Source: Smallanthus sonchifolius
Taxonomy: Eukaryota > Streptophyta > Magnoliopsida > Asterales > Asteraceae
Reading direction: 5' to 3'
Length of the DNA stretch: 64,000 nucleotides
Assembly: GCA_023525975.1 (NCBI GenBank)
Contig: CM042038.1
Location: 10,789,272 to 10,853,271 of the forward strand
Part shown: positions 31,501 to 41,084 of the stretch, one piece after another
Numbering within the stretch: position 1 is the stretch's first letter
Layout of the letters: each line of letters begins with the position of its first letter
The notes under the pieces: generated by a model
The model's input: only the letters and a program-made list of their open reading frames with translations
What the model was told of the DNA's origin: nothing
Databases searched by the model: none
Made by a program: the position numbers and the translations under genes

Positions 31501-34371
31501 TAAATGCATGAGCGACGCAGAACGACTGTTGTGTGGAGGTCACACCGACCACTTGGACAAATGGAAGTCTATACATGTTTGTTTTGTACGTTGCGTCGAT
31601 CATCAAAACATGCGGGAACGCACGCCACATCTCGTAGGATTTCGGATGAACAAAGAATATCTCCTCCACGACATTTGTGACGGGATCCTCCCGGGTATAG
31701 TAGACGTAATGTTTAGAAGAAAGCAGGTGCTCCAGAACCTGCATTGGAGTTTCACCGACTCTCGTTTCGTTTTTTATCTTTTGTATTGCATTATAAATGT
31801 CCTTTTTAATGCAACTACTATCGGGGTTTTGCTCCCTTATGGTTGCCAGAATGTTTCGTGGCATCATGTTTTGCGAATACAATTTCGCCACCAAAAGTTG
31901 TTCCGACTCAGACAGTCTCCTGGCAAACGAGTGCGCCTCAAGATGTTGACTAGGATCGTGGTTATGACTGTCATCCTTCACCGTTAATTTCCAATCACCA
32001 GTATTTACTTGGTACTCTCCTTCCAATTTAAAAGGACAACCTGTTTTCTTGCTACCGACACGTCGAACCGTGGCAGTAGATTTACGTTCGCCGTGACGGT
32101 CACACACAAGCCACACCTTGATAACCGGCTCCGACGGGTCGTCGCCTTTTCTCCTCGATCGTCGGGTGACAATGACGTAACCATTCTCACGTCCTCTGCG
32201 GACAGCCCAATCCACCAACTGATCACGAGTCTGAAAATTCTACAACAACGGTACGGTAAAAGTTAAGAAACAACAAACTAAATGTATGCATATATATAGG
32301 AATGTTATACCTGGTCAGTTTTATACGTCACGAAGCTGTCAGTTTGTTGTGTCGGGTAAGAGTCTTCACCGTACACGAAGTCGTCCGTGGGTTGTGTAAG
32401 GTAAGAGTGTTCACCGTATACGAACTCGGGATTGCTTAGTGGCTAGTTCAAATCGGGAAGCCTTACCCGTTGATTAGAATAAACGTCGGACGAGACCTCC
32501 TCCCGGTTCACATCTTGAAATCCAGAACTTTGCGGGTTGTTTTCCAGCGACTCTTTAGAATATACCTGAAAACCGTAGTTACCATCCCACCACCAAGACA
32601 TTGCTATAACTTTTTGAAAACCGTAAATTGTTTGAAAATTTTTGAACGATACGTTCAAATGAGAATTGTGCATGGTAAAATACACAAAATTTGGCCCCTA
32701 TACGCATCGTATAGCTCTATACGATGCGTATAGACTCCTGGTCAAACCGACAACATCGTATAGGTCAATACGGTGCGGTTTAGGGTACGAGGTGACTTCT
32801 GCAACTAGTCATCCATCACATCGCTATACGCCACGTATAGGTCTATACGTGGCGTATATAGATGTGATGGATGACTAGTTGCAGAAGTCACCTCGTACCC
32901 TAAACCGCACCGTATTGACCTATACGATGCGTATAGGGGTTGGAATGTCTAGGAGTACGATGTTGTCGGGTTTGGGAAATTGTGAAGGCTATACGCATCG
33001 TATTGCCCTATACGATGCGTATAGAGCCCGGTCCAGATAGCAATTCCCGTGTCCCATTAGTAGTCCCCTATATATATTATATACACGTACGCCATTGTTA
33101 ATCTAATCTCACAATGTTTTCATCGAACGGCTGTTTGAAGGTTAGGGCTTATGTCATATCCTCACCTTTAAACAAAAATCATGAAAATAGCACCAAGAAA
33201 ACTAATGCCTTAATGCCTATTTTGTTGATTTTTTTGGTTAATTTTCCTATTTCAACGAGTTTCCCCACCTTTAAACATGCCGATTGAGGTTACGTGGAAC
33301 GGTTGTTTGAGTTCGTAGGATGATCTAATTATCTGTTAGGTTAACTTTAAATTGCTTTTTGTGTAGTTTGATGTAATCTAGAGCACCAAGTATAAGGATA
33401 GACTTACTTTGACTATATATCTGATGAAATCAATGCTCTTTTTCGATTTCAGCTGTATTTGATCAGCCGTCAAGAAACAGCCTAATGAGCGTGAAGCGTA
33501 TAGGTGTTTCATTAGCACAATCTAGGGTTAAAGACCAATACTTGAGCATTAATGTTCCCGGACTAGAGGAGACGGAGAGTGATGAGGGCATATGTGTGTT
33601 CCTAAACATGCCTGGAGTAAAAAAGAAGGATGTGAAGGCATATATTGAAAACGGTAAAATTCTGAAGATCAAAGGCGAAACAAATGAAGTAAGCTATGAA
33701 GGAAGCGTGAGGTTACCCAAGAACGTTGACAAGAGCAGTAGTGATATGAAGGGAGAGATGAAAGATGGGATCTTCAAGTTAACCCTTCCCAAGCTCAAAG
33801 ACAAAGAAACAAAGACTACTTATAACATCTTTGATAATAACACAATCAAGATTTTCAAATTTAAATTCGGTCTATGTGTTCTTTCTAGCCTTCCCTCTGG
33901 TAACTGCTATGATATGTTAAAATTATATTATTTGAATGTTAGGTATTCTGTTAATCTTGTTTGTTGTTCATGATTTCAGTTTTTAGGCCATTGATTATGT
34001 GGTATATGGTTGAGGTATTATGCCCAAAGCCGTTTAATTCGTTCTCAATGTATAAGGAACAGAGTGCTGAGAGCCTACACATGAGTGTCACGCCTGGACG
34101 CGAGAAGATGGAGTTAACTAGGGAAGGCGCGTGTGTGTCCTTAAACATGCCTGGACTCGAGATAGAGGATGTGAAGTCGTATTTCAAAGGGGACATTTTC
34201 TTCATTGAAGGAAAAACAAAAACAAAAGCGAACAAGCTACTGCACTATATTACAGGCATACATTTACCAAAGAGCATCCTGAAGAAGCGTAGTATGATCG
34301 AGACAGAGATGAAAGACGGAATGTATAAGGCAACTCTTCCCAATGTGATCAGCGAGATCAAGTTCAACTGA
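28526..34371 (+). CDS. Tandem-domain HSP20-like protein, copy A
   Basis: Exons 28526-28709, 33453-33899 and 33980-34371 join in phase 1 to give about 340 residues. Exon 1 (MASRLRLITSNLSTYRLLSR...) is rich in Arg/Ser with no early acidic residue, like a mitochondrial presequence; its MASRL-type start resembles mitochondrial HSP23-type proteins. Exon 2 carries a fairly complete alpha-crystallin domain: SINVPGLEETESDEGICVFL, NMPGVKKKDVKAYIENGKIL, IKGETN, VRLPKNVDKSS and MKDGIFKLTLPKLKDKE. Exon 3 carries a second: CVSLNMPGLEIEDVKSYFKG, DIFFIEGKTK, ITGIHLPKSI and MKDGMYKATLPN. Intron 1 is 4.7 kb because a Mutator-like element (28740-33068) sits in it; whether it is still spliced efficiently is unknown. 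A 5'-truncated duplicate lies at 37390-38306. Confidence 0.75.
28785..29012. repeat. Left subterminal palindrome array of the MULE
   Basis: Repeated CTATACGC / GCGTATAG words occur in pairs, such as CTATACGCCACGTATAG at 28991-29007. The same motif is clustered at 30803-31053 and 32697-33021. Subterminal palindromes of this kind are typical of transposase-binding regions. Confidence 0.7.
29288..30634 (-). CDS. ATHILA ORF1-like protein carried by the MULE
   Basis: The single 448-residue frame starts MADHDDDVQMDELQDLAHYP. Its core (about residues 115-245) reads SFRIFGHQYRLTLRQWAVAT, then IRDPLYRYLHRLISTSIAPR and RDLFFLYCLL, then LASYFASAYM and GLLYGGAFITQVMR. This is the pattern I associate with the ATHILA ORF1 / plant transposon ORF family, whose function is unknown. 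The C-terminal third is Pro-rich, then Arg/Ser/Gln-rich (RRLVAESRRQARQSDRMEDL, possibly coiled coil), ending in repeats of DDGGAGQ. No stop or frameshift interrupts it, unlike its transposase neighbour. It is notably GC-rich against AT-rich flanks. ATHILA proper is an LTR retrotransposon, so its place between MULE ends is unusual. Confidence 0.7.
   Translation of the reverse strand: MADHDDDVQMDELQDLAHYPYLDFPTDSEWYGRCQKLREVRLGPGTAVDWELLQEVQEAERARAIIGEDTPWDRLFDLSFTETYREVVVEFLSTFIYSEEGLAPVPEEAPAEEPDQVSFRIFGHQYRLTLRQWAVATGLYFEPETILPVYTAAVTEVDKEVLLVFWGLISDSPWLGTKARVSGIRDPLYRYLHRLISTSIAPRQKSREWCTDRDLFFLYCLLTGTGCALSTCLASYFASAYMRQRRGLLYGGAFITQVMRSITPWHAHEPELLPPIPPVRLDRRTASGMRITHRFPGLGLRFVGAVQDQVWVPVPLPPMPGQGGPQMPDPPLGVPLPAPHQPHVEPIHDHPPQHPRHARRSVRLDRATQALLETLAADSRRLVAESRRQARQSDRMEDLMMWAVGSLVDLSRAAGIELPPLPLPRHYPDDPVQDDGGAGQDDGGAGQA
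30635..31168. repeat. AT-rich tract and palindrome array between MULE genes
   Basis: 30645-30790 is a repetitive AATAATAATAAATTGTTTAT tract. 30803-31053 has further CTATACG..CGTATAG palindromes plus repeated CCATACGCAGGCCA..CAAGCCATACGC units and TTACCGGGTAA. Confidence 0.65.
31169..32601 (-). pseudogene. FAR1-like Mutator transposase, two nonsense codons
   Basis: Exon 1 (32601-32311) starts MSWWWDGNYGFQVYSKESLE, has an in-frame TAG at 32443-32445 after RLPDLN, and continues FVYGEDSYPTQQTDSFVTYK to a GTATAA donor. Exon 2 (from 32239) continues TRDQLVDWAVRRGRENGYVI with the FAR1 DNA-binding fold (CDRHGERKS, GCPFKLEG, HNHDPS). The MULE catalytic region follows: PHVLMIDATYKTNMYRLPFV with the first acidic residue, and KCMEPRVIVTDRDKALMNAC with the second. 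A TGA at 31337-31339 replaces the Trp of the usual CRWHI; beyond it the frame still reads HENISKHCKASFTDEDWENF to a TAA at 31169. The last catalytic Glu region and SWIM finger are missing. Confidence 0.82.
32697..33021. repeat. Right subterminal array with near-perfect 176-bp foldback
   Basis: Within the array, 32754-32929 is an inverted repeat. The arm CATCGTATAGGTCAATACGG... (through GTGACTTCTGCAACTAGTCA) is followed by its complement around a core of CTATACGCCACGTATAG, GT and CTATACGTGGCGTATA. Only a few positions near the centre mismatch. RNA from here would form a long hairpin. CTATACGATGCGTATAG palindromes flank it at 32711-32732 and 33006-33021. Confidence 0.8.
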
Positions 34372-34794
34372 TTAATTAATGGCTATATGGTATGATGATT
34401 AAGTTAACTAGCTAGGTAGAAAATCAAACTGGCATGGGTGAAATTTATTTCCTGAATGAAAAGGTGTTGAACTCATCTCCTGATTCATAGATATATGTAA
34501 AGTCTAAAGGGTGGCTTATTGATCTTGGTTGTTATTCTTTTTTTATTATTAGTACTTGAAGCTCTATGTTTCTTTAGATTTTTATATTTCTTTTATTTAT
34601 TGAGACTTGTATCTCCCTAAATAGTTGAGAAAGAGCTGCCTTGAAATGTTATTTTTGAAAGTAGGAACAGAAAGATCTAACAATGGCTATTTTTTGCTGT
34701 AAATGAGCTCTAGTGGTATTTTATCAATCATGGATAAGGGTGCATGATGACATAAGTATGCGGTGACGAGTGAGGCAGAAATTATTTTTATGGG
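33367..34794 (+). repeat. Segmental duplication, unit A
   Basis: This unit recurs at 37304-38720. Both start TTTGATGTAATCTAGAGCAC, include the end of intron 1, exons 2 and 3 and the 3' flank, and end near TTTTTATGGG. They differ by scattered substitutions and small indels. Confidence 0.85.
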
Positions 34795-34820
34795 CGTTGG
34801 AAATTTTCGATGTTCGGATG

Positions 34821-35729
34821 TATTAGACTAAGTGATATAGTATAGGGACTAGACTTGTAATACGGTGTTCTATATAAACACCTCTTTATGTAAACCCTAA
34901 ACATACAATTACATTCTAATACAATCATATTACAAGGTTTAACTTGGTATCAGAGCTAGAGCTCAATAACCGGAAAACACCGCCGGAGGGGCGGCCGGCC
35001 GCCGCCCTACCCACCACCACAACAAACCTCCGCTGATGTCTTCTTCTTCCACTCTTTCTACCACCGCCGTTAACCACCACCACACCAACACCACTGCCGT
35101 CAGCCTCACCACCACGCGGCAGAACCCTAGCCGCCGCCTCTAGCCGCCGGAACCCTAGCCGCCACAGGGCCGGAACCCTAGCCGCCACAGCGGCGGTATC
35201 CTATCCGCCACCACAAACACCACCGTCGCCGCCACTATACAAACAGTGGCTTTTTTTCCGGCAACTTACACCTCGTGAAAGCCAGAAAGCCACAATGCTT
35301 TCAGTTCCTTTTTCTTGTGAGGGTTGCAACAATCCAACACGGGGGAGAAGGAACACAAAGGGGAACAAACCCTAAACTGCAGTCAAAAGTTTCGGCTAGG
35401 GCGAAAGTTTCGGGTGGCCGAAAGTTTAGGGATGGGCCGAAAGTTTTCACGTGACAAGTGAAATTTTCGGCCGACGGGCGAAAGTATGACGAGTGCGAGT
35501 GTCGGGCGAAAGCATGGTGGAGAAGGAGAAGACCAACTATCTTTTTAGTTTTATGTTTTTTATATTTTCAACCTAAATCTCTCCCGAGCTTAGTTTGCGG
35601 GGGAATATTAGACTAAGTGATATAGTATAGGGACTAGACTTGTAATACGGTGTTCTATATAAACACCTCTTTATGTAAACCCTAAACATACAATTACATT
35701 CTAATACAATCATATTACAAGGTTTAACT
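34821..35729 (+). mobile_element. TRIM with identical 124-bp LTRs
   Basis: LTRs at 34821-34944 and 35606-35729 are identical by eye (TATTAGACTAAGTGATATAG ... TTACAAGGTTTAACT). Five-base duplications GGATG flank the element (34816-34820 and 35730-35734). TGGTATCAGAGC (34945-34956), complementary to initiator-Met tRNA, follows the left LTR, and a polypurine tract (GCGGGGGAA) precedes the right one. The 661-base interior is GC-rich with ACCACCACC and CCGCCGG stretches and GGGCGAAAGT repeats, and encodes no gag or pol. The LTR ends TA..CT instead of TG..CA. Identical LTRs mean a recent insertion. Confidence 0.9.
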
Positions 35730-35734
35730 GGATG

Positions 35735-36309
35735 CCTATTAAAAGAGATTTTATTTGTCAGATCGGGTCATTGAAACTTTTTTGCCAGAAGTCGGGTCAT
35801 CGAAGTTTTTCTGGTGTTTGGATCTCAATAATCTAATATTCTAATAAATATTATAGCAAATAATAAAGTAATTTTTTTAGCAAATGTTCAAAAAATACTT
35901 AATTTATTAGAGAAAAGATTAAACATATACCTAAATTAGGGTTTTTTGGTCTTTTGGTACAAGATTCAAGAGAGTTGAGGGGCAACACACTGACACACAA
36001 TCTGACTCTCGCAGACGACAATGGCTGGTGATTTTCGACTAGGATGGGGGGAGGGTGGACACTTCTCAGTCGATAGTCGTTTGTTTCTGTTTCACGATTA
36101 GAACACGAGATGATGAAATCGTATGAGAGATGAGAGAGATGATAAAGGTACTAACGAATGTGTTAAAAAAATCCTCAGCCATCTATTTGCAAGTATTTAT
36201 ACACCAGCCAGCTCAGCCTCAGCCTATTCTAGCCCATTGACTTCCAACTGCTACAACTTTTGCCTTCTTACCTAGCTCTCGTACAACTTTAGCCCTTCAT
36301 CTTTAGAGA
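35735..36309. other. Spacer
   Basis: The repeated phrases GTCGGGTCATCGAAG and GATCGGGTCATTGAAA suggest repeat debris. No gene was found. Confidence 0.35.
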
Positions 36310-37303
36310 CCACTACAAAATCAAGGTGAACAAACCGGGTTTTATTGGAACCGAGTCCGGGTCAGGTTGTTGACCGGTTCTTGATCTGTTTATTAACCGG
36401 GTTTTTCCGGTTTAAGCGGTTTTTGATTGGTTCCGGTGTAAAACCGAATAATAAGAACCGAGTAGGAACTGTTAGGTTCAAACGAGATGGAAAAGGGTCC
36501 ACTACAAAACGGGTTGGAACCGGTTACGGGGCGGGTTGTTGACAGGTTCTTGATCGGGTTTTAACCGGTTCGGGTCCGGTTCCTGTAAAAACCTGAATAA
36601 CATGAACCGAGTAGGAACTGTCAGGTTTAAACGGGTTGAAACCAAGTCCACTGCAAAACGGGTTGGAACCAGTTCATACGAAACCGAATTAACCGAAAAA
36701 ACTGAAATAACCAAACCGAAACCGAATTAACCGAAAAAACCGCACCGAAAAACCACCCAAACTAAAACCGACGGTTTTGGTTTTGTATTGTGTCTTTTGA
36801 AAACCGAAAAAACCTAACCGAACATATATATACTTTAATTATATATTTTGTGCATTCACGTTTCATAGTATATATTATATTATGTTGTTTGCTTGTATAG
36901 TGCATACATATTTTTGTTACACATATTTGCATTAATAATAGGTTGTTATTTATATTTATTAAATATATAGATTATAATATTTATTTTTTATGTTGAGTAT
37001 TTTAAAAAAAACTAATAATTTTTGTAGTCTAAAATATTTAGGCCTAAATGTGTGATTATCATTAGTTAATAAAAAAATTTGAATTTCTTGAGGGTTGTAT
37101 GGGTAGACTGATGTTAGAGCCTCCTCTGGTGTGACGTGTCAGTTGAGCCCACGCCGTTCAAAGAAAAAAGTTAGTAAAAAAATTTAGGCCCAATATTTCA
37201 AAGGTAAAACCCAATTGATTTTAAAACCGAAAAAACTGTAACCGAACCGAAAAAACCGAACCCAAACGGTTTTAAAAAATCCAAAACCGACCCATCTAAC
37301 TAA
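36310..37303. repeat. AACCGG / CCGGTTT-rich repeat block
   Basis: 36330-36800 and 37220-37290 are dense in AACCGG, ACCGAA and CCGGTTT words; 36550-36680 partly repeats 36360-36540 (GTTCTTGATCGGGTTTTAAC and GGAACTGTCAGG variants). Related blocks are at 19246-19450, 38712-38945 and 55950-56070. The class is unknown. Confidence 0.5.
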
Positions 37304-38720
37304 TTTGATGTAATCTAGAGCACCAAGTATAAGGATAGACTTACTTTGACTATATATCTGATGAAATCGATGCTCTTTTTCGATTTCAGCTGCATTTGAT
37401 CAGCCTTCACGAAGCAACCCAATGAGAGTGAAGCGTGTAGGTTGTTTAATATTAGCACAATCTAGGGTTAAAGACCAATACTTGTTGAGCATTGATGTTC
37501 CCGGACTAGAGAAGACGGAGAGTGATGAGTGCATATGTGTGTTCCTAAACATGCCTGGAGTAAAAAAGGAGGATGTGAAGGCATATATTGAAAACGCTAA
37601 AACTCTGAAGATCACATGCAAAACAGATGAAGTAAGCTATAACGGGGACTTGAGGTTACCGAACAACGTTGACAAGAGCAGTTGTGATATGAAGGGAGAG
37701 ATGAAAGATGGGATCTTCAAGTTAACCCTTCCAAAGCTCAAAGACAAAGAAACAAAGACAACTTATAACATCTTTGATAACATATTCACATTTAAATTCC
37801 GTATAAGTGTTCTTTCCAGCCTTCTCTCTGGTAATTAATTGCTATGATATGTTAAAATTATATTATTTGAATGTTAGGTATTCTGTTAATCTTGTTTGTT
37901 GTTCATGATTTCAGTTTTTAGGCCATTGATTATGTGGTATATGGTTGAGGAATTTTGCCCAAAGCCGTTTAATTCGTTCTCAATGTATAAGGAGAAGACT
38001 GCAAGGAGCCTACACATGAGTGTCACGCATGGACACGAGAAGATGGAGTTAACTAGGGAAGGCGCGTGTGTGTCCTTAAACATGCCTGGACTCGAGATAG
38101 AGGATGTGAGGTCGTATTTCGTAGGGGACATTTTCTTCATTGAAGGAAAAACAAAAACGAAAACGAACAAGCTACTGCATTATATTACAGGCATACATTT
38201 ACCAAAGAGCATCTTGAAGAAGCGTAATATGATCGAGACAGAGATGAAAGACGGAATGTATAGGGCAACTCTTCGCAATGTGATCGTAGAGATCAAGATC
38301 AACTGATTAATTAATGGCTATATGGTATGATGATTGAGTTAACTAGCTAGGTAGAAAATCAAACTGGCATGGGTGAAATTTATTTCCAAAGGTGTTGAAC
38401 TCATCTCATGATTCATAGATATATGTAAAGTCTAAAGGGTGGCTTATTGATATTGGTTATTATTCTTTTTTATAATTAGTACTTGAAAGCTCTATGTTTC
38501 TTTAGCTTTTTTATATATTTTTTTATTATTATGACTTGTATCTCACTAAATAGTTAGAGAAAGAGTTGACTTGAAATGTTGATTTTTGAAAGTAGGGACA
38601 GAAGATCAAACAGTGGCTATTTTTTGCTGTGAATTTGAGCTCTAGTGCTATTTTATCAATCAAGGATAATATGATGACATAAGTATGCAATGACGACTTA
38701 GGCCAAAATTTTTTTATGGG
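37304..38720 (+). repeat. Segmental duplication, unit B
   Basis: This is the counterpart of 33367-34794 in the same orientation, about 3.9 kb downstream. The 909-bp TRIM between the units has no copy in or beside unit B. Confidence 0.85.
37390..38306 (+). pseudogene. HSP20-like copy B, lacking exon 1
   Basis: Exons 37390-37830 and 37915-38306 match exons 2 and 3 of copy A in frame and splice sites (SIDVPGLEKTESDECICVFL, NMPGVKKEDVKAYIENAKTL, MKDGIFKLTLPK; then CVSLNMPGLEIEDVRSYFVG and MKDGMYRATLRN). Both frames are open. The duplicated block begins only about 86 bases before exon 2 (37304), so exon 1, with the start codon and presequence, is absent; upstream lies an AACCGG repeat. An internal ATG at 37422 could start a shorter, untargeted protein of about 265 residues. 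I therefore call it a 5'-truncated, probably non-functional duplicate, while noting that the frames are intact. Confidence 0.7.
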
Positions 38721-40136
38721 TTGCTGACTCGTTCTTGATCGGGTTGTTGACCGGGTTTTTCCTGTTTGAGCGGTTTTTTAACCGGTTTGGGTTCGGGTCC
38801 GGTGCAAAACTGAATAATAGGAACTGAGTAGGAAATGTCGAGTTCAAACAGGTTGTAACTAGTAACATTGCAAAACAAGTTGGAACCGGTTCCAGGTCCA
38901 GTCTTCAGTCCAGTTTCGGAACCGGGTTTTTTGTGCACCTCTACCACAAAACACCTAATTGGATATGTGGGGCAAAAAAGGCCAGACATGAATCCAACCC
39001 ATCAACCATCAAATTATATGCAAAACAAAAAAAAACAAATTAGTATGTCTTGATGTCAAATAAAAAGATTGGGCCGTTAAACCTTGGAAAAAAACGATGC
39101 CCAAAAATTTTAGAGGCATAAAGCAATTTTTTTTGCTCTTGAGCCGGCCCTAGACTCCCATTTAGTATTCGGATATGGGTTTCAGATTACTTCTAATCTG
39201 GTCTGGTTTCTGCTCGGCCTACCTGCTACTTCCATCGGCCCAACTAGTCATTACTTAAAGGGGTAACTTTACATAATAGTAACCAATTTTTCAAAGTGTT
39301 CTATTTAAGTCATTCAAAGTTTTTTTGTCCCTCTAAAGTCATTCAACTTTCGGTAAGTGTTCCAATCCTATGTATATTTTTATAAATGTTTACTTTTTTT
39401 TAAATTGAATGAGGTAAATGAAATATATATGAATCTTGTTTACTATTTAGCAATTATTTTTATCCAATTCGACTTAAATATAATAATTTTGAAACATGTT
39501 TATTATTCAGTGAAAAATTTACAATTAGGACCACGTGGCCTGTGAATGAGTGTAGAACTCTACCTTCTAAGGCGTGATTGGGGGCGTGAGGCAAGTATGT
39601 AATTCCATTAACGAAGCGCGAGGCAAGTATGTAGTTCCATTCACGGGGCATGAGACAATATATATGTATGGATAGTAAACCATTACAAACCTTAGTGAAT
39701 GTGTTTAGTAATTACCCTCCTAGTGAGTTGGCGGGGCATTTTTCACTTTTTTAATAAAACCATTACCCACCTTAGGCTATGTATGTGTAGTGTAACCACT
39801 AAAAAGTGAAAAACGATCCGTCACGTCAATAGGAGAGGTTAGGGATAGAATAGGTAAGGTGATGTGGCGTTGATGTGGAATAGAGAGATTGTCAGGTATG
39901 TGGGGGATGTTAGGGATGACACCCACCCACTAATAATGACTTACCATTATTACAAGATTTAACATAAACATCAACCGCAACCTCAAGTAATAGGATTTGA
40001 AAAACAATTTATCTTGATATACATGCACTGATAAGTGATCACATATTAAAAGTAAAGTAATTATGAACACGTCATGCTTAAGGAAACAAATCCTTCATAG
40101 CATTTCAAGATCTAAATATGTGCTATTAGTATTAGG
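38721..40136. other. Repeat debris, no gene
   Basis: 38721-38945 is another AACCGG-type block ending GTTTTTTGTGCACCTCTAC, the inverse of the start of the block at 19246. The rest is AT-rich. The phrases GGTAACTTTACATAATAGTA and CATTCAAAGTTTTTTTGTCC look like common plant repeats but no ends could be set. Confidence 0.4.
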
Positions 40137-40914
40137 GTCTGTTTGGTATGCGGTAATGGAATGGACGAGGGAATGAAATGAACGAGGTAATGGAATAGAC
40201 AAAGGAATGAAATGGACCGTTTCATTCCATTGTTTTGTTTGGTTACCATGAAGGAATGGAATAAATCATTACTTTATGTTGTTTCGTAGGCTAGAAAAGA
40301 TGAATAAATAAAATAGGTGGCGGTATTGGGGGGTGGTGGGTTACGGTTGGTGGTGATGGGTGGTTGTGGGTGGGGGTGGCGGTGGTAGGATGTGGTGGTG
40401 GGTGATGGTGGAGGAGGCGACAGTGGTGGTGGCGCTGCTTGGAGGTGGTGACAGTGGAAGTGGTGGGGGTGGGTGGTGGTGACGGTGACGGTGGAGGTGG
40501 TAGGAGGCGGCGGCTGGTGAAGGTGGCAGTGGTGGGAGGTGGCGGTGGGGTGGTGGTGACGGTGGCGATGGTGGGAGGCGGCGGTGGTGTGGTTGTGGGT
40601 GGTGGAGGCGGTGGAGGCGGTGGCGGTAGTGATGGTGGTGGTGGGTGGTCGAGGCGGTGGTGGGAGGTGGTGGAGGGTGGTGGAGGGTGGTGGTTGGTGT
40701 GGTGGTAGGAGGGTGTGGTGGTGATAAAGGGTGAAAGAGGGGATGGAATGAAAAAAAAATAAGGGGGGTGGATGGAATAAATTTGAGGGATTTAGAGGAA
40801 ATGTCATTCCATGTGGAATGGGTGATTACATTCCATCGTCCAACAAACACCATTTTTTTCATTCCTTCGTAATCGTCCATTCCATTCCAGCTCTCATTTA
40901 TACATACTAAACTC
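40137..40914. repeat. MITE-like repeat with a GGT/GGC-rich core
   Basis: The outer parts carry inverted GGAATGGA / TCCATTCC text (40155-40260 and 40740-40890), with an opening GGGTCTGTTTGGTATG. The core (40320-40720) is almost pure GGT, GGC and GGA triplet-like repeat. This creates overlapping open frames on both strands (poly-Pro/Thr/His or poly-Gly/Val) that are not genes. No target duplication was settled. Confidence 0.5.
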
Positions 40915-41084
40915 TACCTTAAAGTACATGACACCTTGAGAAGAAGTGTAACATAAAACACAAGCAAGTACATGATCTGACCATGGGATTCCCCTCCCTT
41001 TGCCACTTGAAGACTTGATTTCTTGTATAATAAGGACCAAGTTGAAAATATGTAATCCAGGTGCTTTCAAATTCGCTAAAAAAT
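40915..41084. other. Short spacer
   Basis: Nothing is recognised between the MITE-like repeat and the Helitron. Confidence 0.3.

Larger units (their letters stand above)
28740..33068 (-). mobile_element. Mutator-like element in HSP20-like intron 1
   Basis: The inverted ends align: GGGTGAATCTATTAAGACAC on the left and, complemented, GGGGACTACTAATGGGACAC on the right, continuing into GGAATATTGCTAATTGGACA and GGGAATTGCTATCTGGACCG. Both sides lead into arrays of CTATACG..CGTATAG palindromes. Inside, on the minus strand, are a FAR1-like/MULE transposase gene (31169-32601) and an ATHILA ORF1-like gene (29288-30634). The flanks (TTATATATA and TATATATAT) are AT-rich, so the expected 9-base duplication cannot be confirmed. 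The transposase has two nonsense codons, so the copy is probably non-autonomous. Confidence 0.8.

Noticed and set aside
34925..35188. 87-codon Arg/Gly-rich frame
   Set aside because: It lies in the GC-rich interior of the TRIM and starts across the LTR; no family features.
40274..40880. Proline/threonine/histidine-rich frames resembling an extensin
   Set aside because: They are triplet-type low-complexity DNA; all frames are open, and there is no signal peptide or SPPPP pattern.
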